Source of the DNA: Streptomyces sp. NA04227
GTDB taxonomy: Bacteria; Actinomycetota; Actinomycetes; Streptomycetales; Streptomycetaceae
Direction of reading: 5' to 3'
Assembly (NCBI RefSeq): GCF_013364195.1
Contig: NZ_CP054918.1
Coordinates: forward strand, 124,001-188,000
Length of the DNA: 64,000 bases
Shown piece after piece: positions 36,806-45,729 of this stretch. Numbering within the stretch: position 1 is the stretch's first letter; each line of letters opens with the position of its first letter. Position numbers and translations under genes: made by a program. The notes beneath the pieces are model-generated. The model was not told where the DNA came from and searched no databases. It saw only the letters and a list, made by a program, of their open reading frames with translations.

Positions 36806-37021
36806 TCACCGAACCAGCGGCGCCGCCCGGGTCACGAAAGCTTCGACGGCCTGTCGCGCCGCTTCGTCCCGCGCGTCGTGGTCGGCCCCGGCCTCGGCCG
36901 TGGAGATCTCCCAGGTGCGCCGGTGGGCCAGGTCCGCCGCGGCGACCACCTCGCCGTCCTCGGACAGGAGCTTGACCCGGTACAGGGCCTGGCGGGCCGC
37001 TGTCCGCGGAATTCCTACGCG
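36806..37021 (-). pseudogene. Start-less small coding remnant
   Basis: A minus-strand frame between stop codons encodes about 71 residues with a credible protein-like composition: ALYRVKLLSEDGEVVAAADL, then AHRRTWEISTAEAG and a helical DEAARQAVEAFVTRAAPLVR ending in TGA. No ATG or GTG precedes the conserved-looking part. The nearest in-frame GTG would start inside it. It is most simply a gene truncated at its 5' end; a non-canonical start is the alternative. The family is not recognised. Confidence 0.42.
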
Positions 37022-37353
37022 TCACCCCCAACCGTCAATGATCCGCCCCTTGTTCACCCACTGACGCCACCCGGACCACGGGACCCCGTTCCTCTCACAA
37101 ACAGGTCGCGAAGAGCGCCCCCGGCACCACGTCGGCGCCCCTCGGCACGGCGTGCACCACCGCCGCCACGGCGTACGCCCAGGCGAGCCCGGGCCGCGTG
37201 CTTCACGCGCCGGGTTTGTGCATTGCGAAGGTGAAGCCGCCCCCTTCACGCCGTACCTGCCCCCGCCGAGGCCTGTTTCGCTGGATGGTGCGCACGGACT
37301 GCGGGTCACCGCAGGACGTCGCGCCCACTTCTGTGTGCCTTCTGGGAGGACAT
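37022..37353. other. Intergenic region upstream of the encapsulin gene
   Basis: This 332-bp interval lies between the coding remnant and the encapsulin start and presumably holds the operon promoter. A minus-strand frame ending near 37,096 ([20 protein letters not shown]) looks weakly protein-like but lacks a plausible start. No operator was identified. Confidence 0.35.
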
Positions 37354-38796
37354 GTGTCAGCACCGGACAGCGACGCCGGGCCCACGATCGAAGACCCCAT
37401 GACCGGACCATCCGCGGACAGCGCGCTCACCAGCCTCAGCACACAAGCCGCCCGCCAACTCACCACCACCCACAAATCCGAACCCCAGATGCAGGCCATC
37501 ACCTCGCGATGGCTGCTCAAGATGCTGCCGTGGGTCGACGTCAGGGGCGGCACCTACCGCGTCAACCGGCGACTGCAACTGCGGATCGGCCGCGGGCGCG
37601 TCCAGTTCGAGCAGAACGGCGCGGACGACGTACGGGTGATCCCGCAGACCCTCACCGAGCTGCCGGTGCTGCGCGGATACGAGGACACCGAGGTGCTCAA
37701 GGAGCTCGCCGGTCGGTTCCGGGTGCGCGAAGTGCGCGCCGGACAGGTGCTCTACGAGGCCGGGCAGCCGGTGACCGAGACGTATCTCGTGGTCCACGGG
37801 CGGTTCACCCGGTTCGCCGTCGGCAAGTACGGCGAGGAAGAGGTGATCGGCGTCGTCACGGACGGCGACCAGACGGGGGACGAGGCGATCGGCCAGGCCG
37901 ATCCGCTGTGGCTGAGCTCCATGCGGGCGGAGACGGCGGGCGTACTCCTGGTCCTGCCCTGGGACACGGTCCGCGAGTTCGTGGACCGGGTTCCGTCCCT
38001 GGCCGCGCATCTGACGGCGTACGGGCAGCGGCAGCAGCTCGCGATGAACCGCAAGGGCGAGGCGGATGTGCCCCTCCAGGCGGGCCATACCGGTGAGCCG
38101 ACCCTGCCGGGCGGCTTCGTCGACTACGACCTCACCCCACGCGAGTACGAACTCTCCCTGACCCAGTCGGTGTTGCGGGTGCACACCCGGGTCGCCGACC
38201 TCTACAACGAGCCGATGGACCAGACCAGGCAGCAGTTGCGGCTCCTTGTCGAGGAGATCCGCGAGCGCCAGGAGTGGGAGCTGGTCAACAACCGCGAGTT
38301 CGGGCTGCTGCACAACGCGGACTACGGGCAGCGCATCAGCACCTTCACCGGCCCGCCCACCCCGGACGACATGGACGAGCTGCTTTCGATGCGGCGCAAG
38401 ACCAAACTGTTCCTCGCGCACCCTAAGGCGATCGCCGCGTTCTTCCGGCAGTGCAACAAGCGGGGTCTGGTGCCGGGCACGGCGAGCGTCGACGGGCACG
38501 AGGTCCCCGCCTGGCGCGGTGTCCCGATCTTCCCGTGCGGAAAGATCCCCATCTCCAGTACGCACACCAGCAGCATCCTCGCACTGCGCACCGGGGAGGC
38601 CGACCAGGGCGTCGTCGGTCTCTACCAGACGGGTATCCCCGAGGAGTTCCAGCCCGGCCTGAACGTCAGGTTCATGGGCATCGACACGGCCGCCATCGTC
38701 AACTACCTGGTGACCGCCTACTACTCGCTGGCCGTCCTCGTACCCGACGCGGCCGGAGTCCTGGAGAACGTCCAGATCGGCCGGACCGCTGACTGA
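37354..38796 (+). CDS. Family 2B encapsulin shell protein with cyclic-nucleotide-binding-like domain
   Basis: This protein of about 480 aa shows the family 2B pattern. An N-terminal arm includes [20 protein letters not shown], followed by [24 protein letters not shown] cyclic-nucleotide-binding-like domain is inserted at about 95-225 ([20 protein letters not shown]), and the HK97-type shell fold contains [20 protein letters not shown] and [16 protein letters not shown]. It assembles into a protein nanocompartment whose known cargo is 2-methylisoborneol synthase, the next gene. GTG 37354 has GGGAGGA close upstream. ATG 37399 (465 aa) lacks a ribosome site but is nearer the usual family start. 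Confidence 0.93.
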   Translation: MSAPDSDAGPTIEDPMTGPSADSALTSLSTQAARQLTTTHKSEPQMQAITSRWLLKMLPWVDVRGGTYRVNRRLQLRIGRGRVQFEQNGADDVRVIPQTLTELPVLRGYEDTEVLKELAGRFRVREVRAGQVLYEAGQPVTETYLVVHGRFTRFAVGKYGEEEVIGVVTDGDQTGDEAIGQADPLWLSSMRAETAGVLLVLPWDTVREFVDRVPSLAAHLTAYGQRQQLAMNRKGEADVPLQAGHTGEPTLPGGFVDYDLTPREYELSLTQSVLRVHTRVADLYNEPMDQTRQQLRLLVEEIRERQEWELVNNREFGLLHNADYGQRISTFTGPPTPDDMDELLSMRRKTKLFLAHPKAIAAFFRQCNKRGLVPGTASVDGHEVPAWRGVPIFPCGKIPISSTHTSSILALRTGEADQGVVGLYQTGIPEEFQPGLNVRFMGIDTAAIVNYLVTAYYSLAVLVPDAAGVLENVQIGRTAD

Positions 38797-38815
38797 CCAG
38801 GTGGAGTACACGAAC

Positions 38816-39874
38816 ATGAGCACCTCCCCGAAGGCCGCGACCGCCTTCTCGCTTCCCGGTCCGCCGAACCTGGCCCGATCGCTGCAAGGCCGCCGCAGCG
38901 GCGTCGTCCCGGGCCTGCACCACCGGCCCGCGGCCCCCGCCGACCCGGAGCGGGCCGCCGAGGTCGACCGCAGGCTGGAGGCGTGGGCCGGCGGGCTCGA
39001 CCTGTTCCCGGCCGCCTGGTCCGGCGACTTCTCCGAGTTCCAGGTCGGCCGGGCCGTCGCCCTCCAACACCCCGGGGCGACCGACCTCGAACGCCTCACC
39101 GTCGCGGGCAAGTTGCTGCTGGCCGAGAACGTCGTCGACAGCTGCTACTGCGAGGAGGACGAGGGCAGGGGCGCCGCCCGCAGCGGCCTCGGCGGACGGC
39201 TGGTCCTCGCGCAGTCCGCGCTCGATCCCTTCCACGGCACAGCCGGTGCGGAGGAAGAGTGGCGCCACGGTATGCAGGCCGACGGTCCGCTGCGCTCGTA
39301 CCACTGGGCCATGAAGGACTTCGCGGCCTTCGCCACGCCCAGCCAGACCGACCGGTTCGTGCACGACATGGCCCGGCTGCACCTGGGCTATCTCGCCGAG
39401 GCGTCCTGGGCCGAGGCCCGGCATCTGCCCAAGGTGTGGGAGTACCTGGTGATGCGGCAGTTCAACAACTTCCGTCCCTGCCTGTCCATCGTGGACGCGG
39501 TGGACGGCTACGAACTGCCCGAGGCCGTGTACGCCCGTCCCGAGGTGCAGCGGATCACCGCGCTGGCCTGCAACGCCACCACCCTCGTGAACGATCTGTA
39601 CTCCTTCACCAAGGAGTTGCGGAGCGATCCCGACCATCTCAACCTGCCGCAGGTCATCGCCGCGAACGACAAGTGCGGGCTCAAGGCGGCCTATCTGCGG
39701 AGCGTCGAGATCCACAACGAGATCATGCACGCCTTCGAGAACGAGTCCGCCCTGTTCGCCACCACCTCCCCGCTGGCCGAGAGGTACGCGCGCTCGCTGG
39801 CCGACTGGGTGTCCGGCAACCACGAATGGCACGCCACCAACACGCACCGCTACGACCTGCCCGACTACTGGTGA
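38816..39874 (+). CDS. 2-methylisoborneol synthase (terpene cyclase), encapsulin cargo
   Basis: This 352-aa class I terpene synthase has a metal-binding segment DSCYCEEDEG in place of the Asp-rich motif and a clear NSE triad, NDLYSFTKE. An aromatic-rich core includes MRQFNNFRPCLSIVDAVDGY, and the C-terminus is THRYDLPDYW. It cyclises 2-methyl-geranyl diphosphate to the earthy odorant 2-methylisoborneol. The Pro/Gly-rich N-terminus, with FSLPGPPNLARSL, is the likely encapsulin-loading segment. It is shorter than in many homologues. The start at 38816 has GGTGGAG 9 bases upstream and the gene lies 19 bases after the shell gene. Confidence 0.92.
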   Translation: MSTSPKAATAFSLPGPPNLARSLQGRRSGVVPGLHHRPAAPADPERAAEVDRRLEAWAGGLDLFPAAWSGDFSEFQVGRAVALQHPGATDLERLTVAGKLLLAENVVDSCYCEEDEGRGAARSGLGGRLVLAQSALDPFHGTAGAEEEWRHGMQADGPLRSYHWAMKDFAAFATPSQTDRFVHDMARLHLGYLAEASWAEARHLPKVWEYLVMRQFNNFRPCLSIVDAVDGYELPEAVYARPEVQRITALACNATTLVNDLYSFTKELRSDPDHLNLPQVIAANDKCGLKAAYLRSVEIHNEIMHAFENESALFATTSPLAERYARSLADWVSGNHEWHATNTHRYDLPDYW

Positions 39875-39924
39875 CCCGGCACCCCCTGACAGGCCATCTG
39901 ACGCAGCAGAGCAAGGAGTCCTCG

Positions 39925-40800
39925 TTGACCACGTCACACACCGGCACCACGTCCGTGTCGATCCCGACCCAGACCACCTACCAGGCCCGCGTCGCGGACT
40001 ACTGGAACGCCGAGGAAAACCCGGTCAATCTCGAACTCGGGCAGATCGACGACCTGTACCACCACCACTACGGCATCGGTGAGGCCGACCGTTCGGTGCT
40101 GGAGGAACAGGACCCGGACCTGCGCCGGGAACGCGTCACCGGCGAACTGCACCGCCTGGAGCACGCCCAGGCCGAGTACCTCGCCTCCCACCTGGGCGGC
40201 CTCACCCCCGACGACCGGGTCTTCGACGCCGGCTGCGGGCGGGGCGGCGGCAGCGTGGTCGCGCATCTGCGGTACGGCTGTCACAGCGACGGGGTCACCA
40301 TCTCCGCCAAACAGGCCGGTTTCGCCAACGAGCAGGCCGTCAAGCGCGGTATCGACGCCAAGGTGCGCTACCACCACCGGAACATGCTCGACACCGGCCT
40401 GGCCTCGGGCGCGTACGCGGCGTCCTGGAACAACGAGTCCACCATGTACGTCGAGCTGGACCTGCTGTTCGCCGAGCACGCCCGGCTGCTGCGCCGCGGC
40501 GGCCGCTACGTCACCATCACCGGCTGCTACAACGACAGTTACGGGCAGGCCTCGCGCGAGGTCTCCCTGATCAACGCCCACTACATCTGCGACATCCATC
40601 CCCGCTCGGCGTACTTCCGCGCGATGGCCCGCAACCGTCTGGTCCCCGTACACGTGGAGGACCTGACCGCGGCGACGATCCCGTACTGGGAACTGCGCCG
40701 GGAGGCCGAGCATCTGGTCACCGGCATCGAGGACACCTTCCTCGACGCGTACCGCAACGGCAGCTTCCAGTACCTGCTGATCGCCGCGGACCGCGTCTGA
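39925..40800 (+). CDS. Geranyl diphosphate 2-C-methyltransferase
   Basis: This 291-aa SAM-dependent methyltransferase has a SAM-binding loop VFDAGCGRGGGSVVAHLRYG, post-I elements DGVTISAKQAGFANEQA and an active-site region SWNNESTMYVELD. It methylates geranyl diphosphate at C2 to supply the cyclase encoded just upstream. The start is a TTG at 39925, supported by AAGGAG 6 bases before it; no ATG fits the conserved N-terminus. It ends the three-gene encapsulin / synthase / methyltransferase operon. Confidence 0.94.
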   Translation: MTTSHTGTTSVSIPTQTTYQARVADYWNAEENPVNLELGQIDDLYHHHYGIGEADRSVLEEQDPDLRRERVTGELHRLEHAQAEYLASHLGGLTPDDRVFDAGCGRGGGSVVAHLRYGCHSDGVTISAKQAGFANEQAVKRGIDAKVRYHHRNMLDTGLASGAYAASWNNESTMYVELDLLFAEHARLLRRGGRYVTITGCYNDSYGQASREVSLINAHYICDIHPRSAYFRAMARNRLVPVHVEDLTAATIPYWELRREAEHLVTGIEDTFLDAYRNGSFQYLLIAADRV

Positions 40801-40815
40801 TCCCAGGTGACGCCG

Positions 40816-40842
40816 GGGCCTCCGCCTTCGCGGCGGGGGCCC
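40816..40842. terminator. Hairpin terminator between convergent genes
   Basis: An 11-bp GC stem with one G-U pair (left arm 40816-40826, right arm 40832-40842) and a 5-base loop lies 16 bases after the methyltransferase stop. It also precedes the end of the minus-strand C-PCP gene and could serve both directions. There is no U-tract, as is usual in Streptomyces. Confidence 0.6.
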
Positions 40843-40895
40843 TGCGCGTGCCGGGCCCGGCCCGCCCCGCCAGCGACCGGCGGTTTCGAGCCCCG

Positions 40896-42641
40896 TCACG
40901 CTCTCGGGAGGTCGTCCTCCGGTGTCTCGCTCTCCGACTCCGCGAGCGCGTCGGCCAGTTGTGCGGCGGTCGGTGCGTCGAAGACGGTGCAGACGCCGAG
41001 GTCCGCGCCGAGGGTGGCGCGGATCCGGCTGACCACGCGCACCGCGAGCGTGGAGTCGCCGCCGAGTTCGAAGAAGTCGTCCTCGGGGGCGACGTCGTTG
41101 CGTTCCAGGACGGACGCGAGGATCTGGCAGAGGCTGGCCTCCAGCGGCGTGGCGGCACTGCGCGGCACGGTCGCCCGGTAGGCGCCCGCCGCGTCCCGCA
41201 ATGGGCACTCCCCCGCCGCCGTCTCCTCGCCTGAGCGGAGCCGCCCGGCGCGGCGCGAGCGCGAAGTGGCATGTCCGGTACGGGACTTGGGGAGCGCGCC
41301 CCGGCCGTGCCGGGGGCCGAGCAGTTCCAGGGTTCCGGGCACCGGGTCGGGCTCGGCGACCGCCTCGCGCAGCACGGCGAGCAGCCGCTCGATGAGCGAC
41401 TCGGCGGTGGCGCGGTCGAAGAGTTCGGCGGCGTGCACGAGCGAGCCGCTGATCCCGCCGGGGTCGCCGTTCGCCAACCGGTGCTCGGTGAAGGCGAGTT
41501 CGAGGTCCACCAGCGCGGTCGGCGCCGCGATGCGCTCGTCGGTGACCGTCAGGCCCGGCAGCACGGGCCGCGGCGGCCCTGCGCAGTTCAGCGCGAGCAT
41601 CACCTGCACCAGCGGTTCGCCCGCCGCGGCCGCGGCGGGCGCGATCTCCTCGGCGAGCAGGTCGAACGGCACCTCCTCGTGGCCGTAGGCGAACAGGACG
41701 CGTTCGCGTACGCGGGCGAGCAGTTCGCGGAAGGAGGGGTTGTCGGCGGTGTCGGTGCGCACGATCAGTACGTTGCCGAAGCAGCCGATGAGTCCTTCGA
41801 GCACTTCGTCGCTGCGGCCCGCGACCGGCGAGGCGACGGGGATGTCGTGGCCCGCGCCGAGCGAGCTGAGGGTCGCCGCGAGCGCCGCGTGCAGGGCCAT
41901 GAAGAGGGTGGCCCGGCACTTGCGGGTGAGGGCGTGCAGCTCGCGGTGCAGGGCGGGGCCGATACGAAACGCGACGCTCTCGGCCGGGCCGCCCGGCCGG
42001 ACCCGGCCAGGACTCTCGCCGGGGAGCCGCAGCCGCGGCGGCAGTCCGGCGAGGGCCATGCACCACCGGTCGAGCTGGCGGCTGAGCACACTGTCCGGGT
42101 CACGGACGTCACCCAGGACGTCGCGCTGCCACAGGGCGAAGTCCGCGTACTGCACGGACAGCGGCTTCCAGGCGGGCGGCATCCCGGCGCAGCGCGCCTC
42201 GTACGCCTCGCACAGACCGGTCACGAAGGGGCGCAGCGACTGCCGATCCGCGGCGATCCGGTGCAGGACCACGAGCAGGACATGGCGGTGCGGCCCGAGC
42301 CGGAACAGGCGGACCCGCAGCGGGATCGCGCGCTGGAGATCGAAGGGTTCGGCCACGGCGTCGGCGAGTTCGGCGGCGAGGCCCGCTTCGTCGACGTCGA
42401 TGACCGGCAGCCGTACCATCGCGTCCCCGAGGATGAGCTGGTACGGGATACCGCCCTTGGCGGGGAAGACGGTGCGCAGCATCTCGTGCCGGGCCACCAC
42501 GTCCGTGAGCGCCTGTCGCAGTGCCCGGGTGTCCAGTTCGCCCACCAGGCGGAGCGTGAGCGGCAGATGGTGCGACTGGTCACGCCCGCCCAGCCGGTCG
42601 GCCAGCCACAGCCGGTTCTGGGCATGGGACAGGGGAATCAC
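40896..42641 (-). CDS. Condensation-carrier (C-PCP) didomain protein with degenerate C active site
   Basis: This is a 581-aa protein. A condensation domain (about 1-440) begins VIPLSHAQNRLWLADRL. The catalytic HHxxxDG position reads LHRIAADRQS: the second, catalytic His is Arg and the Gly is also Arg, so peptide-bond-forming activity is doubtful. A C-terminal carrier domain (about 500-575) keeps the phosphopantetheine Ser in DDFFELGGDSTLAVR. No adenylation domain is present. It may be a scaffold or acyl-carrier station, for example for the FAAL product. A perfect GGAGGAGG precedes the GTG at 42641. It follows the thioesterase gene in one minus-strand unit. Confidence 0.87.
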   Translation of the reverse strand: MIPLSHAQNRLWLADRLGGRDQSHHLPLTLRLVGELDTRALRQALTDVVARHEMLRTVFPAKGGIPYQLILGDAMVRLPVIDVDEAGLAAELADAVAEPFDLQRAIPLRVRLFRLGPHRHVLLVVLHRIAADRQSLRPFVTGLCEAYEARCAGMPPAWKPLSVQYADFALWQRDVLGDVRDPDSVLSRQLDRWCMALAGLPPRLRLPGESPGRVRPGGPAESVAFRIGPALHRELHALTRKCRATLFMALHAALAATLSSLGAGHDIPVASPVAGRSDEVLEGLIGCFGNVLIVRTDTADNPSFRELLARVRERVLFAYGHEEVPFDLLAEEIAPAAAAAGEPLVQVMLALNCAGPPRPVLPGLTVTDERIAAPTALVDLELAFTEHRLANGDPGGISGSLVHAAELFDRATAESLIERLLAVLREAVAEPDPVPGTLELLGPRHGRGALPKSRTGHATSRSRRAGRLRSGEETAAGECPLRDAAGAYRATVPRSAATPLEASLCQILASVLERNDVAPEDDFFELGGDSTLAVRVVSRIRATLGADLGVCTVFDAPTAAQLADALAESESETPEDDLPRA

Positions 42642-42787
42642 GGTTCCTCCTCCGGGCCGGCGCACACTGCTCGGCCCGTCGACCGCCGCCACGGCGCGAG
42701 GGCGCGCGTCGTCGTCCGGTCCCGGCCGTCGCGGGCGTGCCGCCGTCGGCGCACGCGGTGCGGATCCCGGTGCGCGGTACGGGCGGG

Positions 42788-43549
42788 TCAGTGGGCGGGG
42801 TGGGCCATCGCGGTCTCGAGGGCGGCGGCGACGTAGGAGTGCACCCGGTCCAGATGCTCCTGGAAGGCGAAGTGCGCGCCGGACAGCACCATCAACTCGC
42901 AGTCCCCGGTGGTGATTTCGGCCCATTCGGAGAGCGCGTCGACGGGCACGTACGGGTCCGCGTCACCGCCGAGCGCGGTGACCGGACAGGAGACCTGCGG
43001 GCCGGGCCGTTCGCGGTAGACGTCGCACAGCTCGAAGTCGGCGCGCAGCAGCGGCGAGAGATGGTCGAGGATCTCCGGGTTGCGGAACACGGTCGCGGGG
43101 GTGCCACCGGTCTTGCGCAGCCACTCGCGGAACTCGTTCTCGGGCAGCTCGTGCAGCGGTCTGCCGCCCGTGCGGTGACTGCGCCCCGGTATCCCGCTGC
43201 CGGACTGGAACATGCGCACCGGCTCGGGATGGCCCTCGGCGACGAGCCTGCGGGTCAGCTCCAGGCTGAGCAGCGCCCCCATGCTGTGGCCGAAAAAGGC
43301 GTACGGCCGGTCGAGCAGCGGCACGATCCGGGCCATCAGGAAGTCGAGCAGCGGGTCGACCCGGCGGATGAGGGGTTCGGAGGTCTCGATGCCGCGGCCG
43401 GGCAGTTCGAGTGCGCGGACGTCCACCTCCGGGGCGAGCGCCCCGGGCCAGGTCCGCTGGTAGCCGGCCGCACTGCCACCGGCCCACGGCAGGCAGAACA
43501 GACGCACGGGCGCGTCCGGGGCCTGAACGTCCCAGGGGTGACGGACCAT
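42788..43549 (-). CDS. Type II thioesterase (first copy)
   Basis: This 253-aa alpha/beta hydrolase of the type II thioesterase family shows the motifs RLFCLPWAGGSAAGYQRTW, LELPGRGIETSEPLI, the nucleophile elbow FFGHSMGALLSLEL, and the catalytic His in LSGAHFAFQEHLDRV. Such enzymes remove aberrant acyl groups from PKS or NRPS carrier domains. The start at 43549 has GGGAGAGAG upstream. It is co-oriented with the C-PCP gene 146 bases downstream, and a CCCCT repeat array lies in its promoter region. Confidence 0.93.
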   Translation of the reverse strand: MVRHPWDVQAPDAPVRLFCLPWAGGSAAGYQRTWPGALAPEVDVRALELPGRGIETSEPLIRRVDPLLDFLMARIVPLLDRPYAFFGHSMGALLSLELTRRLVAEGHPEPVRMFQSGSGIPGRSHRTGGRPLHELPENEFREWLRKTGGTPATVFRNPEILDHLSPLLRADFELCDVYRERPGPQVSCPVTALGGDADPYVPVDALSEWAEITTGDCELMVLSGAHFAFQEHLDRVHSYVAAALETAMAHPAH

Positions 43550-43643
43550 CGGCTCTCTCCCACGCTCACTCACGCTCGATGTTCGGGCGCTCACTGTTCG
43601 GGTTGTCACAGCCGACGCTACGGACGGGTAGCGGGACAACACA

Positions 43644-43670
43644 CCCCTGAGCGAACCCCTTCGAGCCCCT
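43644..43670. promoter_or_regulatory. ACCCCT-type repeat array upstream of the thioesterase / C-PCP unit
   Basis: Three CCCCT elements (43644, 43656, 43666), the first as ACCCCTGA, lie 95-121 bases upstream of the thioesterase start. Arrays of the same element occur in the epoxidase/NTF2 and ABC/P450 divergent promoters, suggesting a shared cluster regulator. Confidence 0.4.
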
Positions 43671-44265
43671 GTCCGACACGCCGATGGCCCGATCGGCCGG
43701 ATCGTGTTTCCGCCGCGGCGGCGGTGTCGCGCACGGCGGACAGGTGCGCAGGTCGGGTGGGGCCGGTCGGTTCCACGGGCACAGCCGGGCGGGCGGGCCG
43801 GGGTCCTCGCCTTCGGCGGCCGGGCCGCCGCGGTGGCGGGTGCGGACAGCTGCGACATTCGCGACGCTCACGGCCATGCTGCGGGTGCCGAGCATTTTGA
43901 CATCGATGGACGACTTGCCGCCACCCGGATCAGAGGCAGTGACATACGTGCCGTCGACCTCGCGGCAGCGAGGTTCTGCGCCCACGATCACGACCAGGGG
44001 TCGGCCGCCGTAGGCCGCGCTGCCAGTGAGGCCCCGCACACCTGCTATCAGTGGCTGCAGGAGGGCAGTTACGCGGAACGGACCGGTAGGCGGCTGCGGT
44101 CGGCGACCGGCCACCTGTCCATTTGCGGCCGGGTGGCTCAACTCCACCTCCCACGGCTGGGGCCCCTGCCATCGGAGTTGGCAGGTTGTTCCGGCTTCGC
44201 CGGAGTAACGCCCTGCTCAGCAGCACTGCGAACCGGCGTGGTCCAAGGGCACACCCCCACCCATG
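43671..44265. other. Interval without a recognisable gene
   Basis: About 600 bp between the thioesterase promoter and the epimerase-like gene. Frames on both strands have no family motif and no good ribosome site. It separates the biosynthetic genes from two unrelated genes that follow. Confidence 0.45.
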
Positions 44266-44279
44266 TTGAACGCGTTCAA
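44266..44279. promoter_or_regulatory. Perfect 14-bp palindrome upstream of the epimerase-like gene
   Basis: TTGAACGCGTTCAA at 44266-44279 lies 43 bases before the ATG at 44322, where a repressor would overlap the promoter. The form resembles TetR-family operators. No TetR gene is adjacent. Confidence 0.45.
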
Positions 44280-44321
44280 AAACAGGGTCTACGCTGACAC
44301 CGAGCAAGCCGAGGAGGTTCG

Positions 44322-45323
44322 ATGAAGGTAGTACTGCCCGGAGGAACCGGCCAGGTCGGCACGATTCTCGACCGGGTGCTGACGGCGGCCGGGCACGAGG
44401 TCACAGTGCTGACCCGGCACCCCGTGCGGGCGCACCACATCGCGTGGGACGGTTCCTCGCTCGGGCGCTGGGCCGAGGCCATCGACGGCTGCGATGCCGT
44501 GATCAACCTCGCCGGACGCAGCGTCTCCTGCCGTTACACCCCCGACAATCTGCGGGCCATGATGGACTCCCGGGTGGATTCGGCGCGTGTGATCGGTGAG
44601 GCGATCGCTGCCGCCGCGCAACCCCCGCGGGTCTGGCTGCAGATGAGTACGGCGACGATCTACGCCCACCGCTTCGACGCGGCACACGACGAGGCGACCG
44701 GGATCATCGGCGGCTCGGAGACCGGAGTGCCCGACTACTGGGCGTACAGCGTCGAGATCGCGAGGAACTGGGAGCGCGCCCAGGCCGAGGCACCAACTCC
44801 CGCGACCCGCAAGGTGGCCCTGCGCTCGGCGATGGTCATGAGCCCGGACCGGGGCGGCGTGTTCGACGTACTGTCGTGGCTGGCACGGCTCGGGCTGGGC
44901 GGTCCGGTGGCGGGCGGAGCACAGTACGTCTCATGGATCCACGACGAGGACTTCGTACGAGCCGTGGAGTTCCTGATCACCCGGGAGGACCTGGAAGGCC
45001 CGGTGAACCTCGCCGCCCCCGGCCCCGTCCCGCACCGCGACTTCATGCGGACGCTGCGCAGGGCGTGGGGCGTCCCGGTGGGGCTTCCGGCGACACGCTG
45101 GATGGCACAACTGGGGGCGTTCGCGCTGCGCTCGGACACCGAGCTGCTGTTCAAGAGCCGCCGGGTGGCGCCGGGCCGACTGAGCGAGGCCGGGTTCACC
45201 TTCGCGCATCCGGAGTGGGAGCGGGCTGCTGCCTCTCTCGTGGGACGGGTCAGGGGGGTCAGGGCCGCATCGGGTGGGGTGCGTGAATCGAGCGACCGCA
45301 CCTCTCGGTGGCGGCCGGCATGA
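44322..45323 (+). CDS. TIGR01777/YfcH-type NAD(P)-binding epimerase-like protein
   Basis: This 333-aa protein of the extended SDR superfamily has a Rossmann loop MKVVLPGGTGQVGTILDRVL, the family hallmark VINLAGRSVSCRYTPDNLRA, and SWIHDEDFVRAVEFLI. The C-terminal DUF1731-type segment contains the typical RVAPGRLSEAGFTFAHPEW. GAGGAGG precedes the ATG by 4-5 bases. Its enzymatic role is unknown, though the family is widespread. It is probably a single-gene unit controlled through the upstream palindrome. Confidence 0.93.
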   Translation: MKVVLPGGTGQVGTILDRVLTAAGHEVTVLTRHPVRAHHIAWDGSSLGRWAEAIDGCDAVINLAGRSVSCRYTPDNLRAMMDSRVDSARVIGEAIAAAAQPPRVWLQMSTATIYAHRFDAAHDEATGIIGGSETGVPDYWAYSVEIARNWERAQAEAPTPATRKVALRSAMVMSPDRGGVFDVLSWLARLGLGGPVAGGAQYVSWIHDEDFVRAVEFLITREDLEGPVNLAAPGPVPHRDFMRTLRRAWGVPVGLPATRWMAQLGAFALRSDTELLFKSRRVAPGRLSEAGFTFAHPEWERAAASLVGRVRGVRAASGGVRESSDRTSRWRPA

Positions 45324-45466
45324 CGTTGGCGGGCGCTTGACGTCACGGGGCACGACGTCCAGCGGTGTGTGCGGCCTGCAGCGCCTTCAGTAGCGTAATT
45401 GCCACGTCAGCGTCCTGCCGAGGGGCAGCGGGCCGCTGGCTGTGAGGCATTGTTCCAGTCGGCCGG

Positions 45467-45541
45467 GTGGTGGCGACGGCCATGGTGATCAATCACAGCA
45501 CCATCCCGCTCGGGTCCCTGCTCGGCGACGTATTCGGCGGG
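45467..45541 (+). pseudogene. Small MFS-transporter-like remnant
   Basis: The frame encodes VVATAMVINHSTIPLGSLLG then DVFGG, which resembles the second-half helix of EntS-like MFS exporters (ATxxINxGTIPLGSLLGG). Flanking sequence in the frame is not protein-like and no start is present. It looks like a decayed gene fragment. The rest of the 45,324-45,729 interval shows nothing recognisable. Confidence 0.35.
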
Positions 45542-45729
45542 CCAGCACGCGACCTGACGCGTCCGGCCGCGAACGACGTTGCGGCCGACGACAGTTGCCG
45601 GCCGACCTTCATTGTCCCGTCACCTCGACGACCACGTCAGTGACAACCGGGAACTGTCGCCCCGGGAAGCAGCCTCGCTCTCCCCCGGCGAACGGGGCTG
45701 ACCGGGCCGCCCGGAACCAGCGACGTCCG

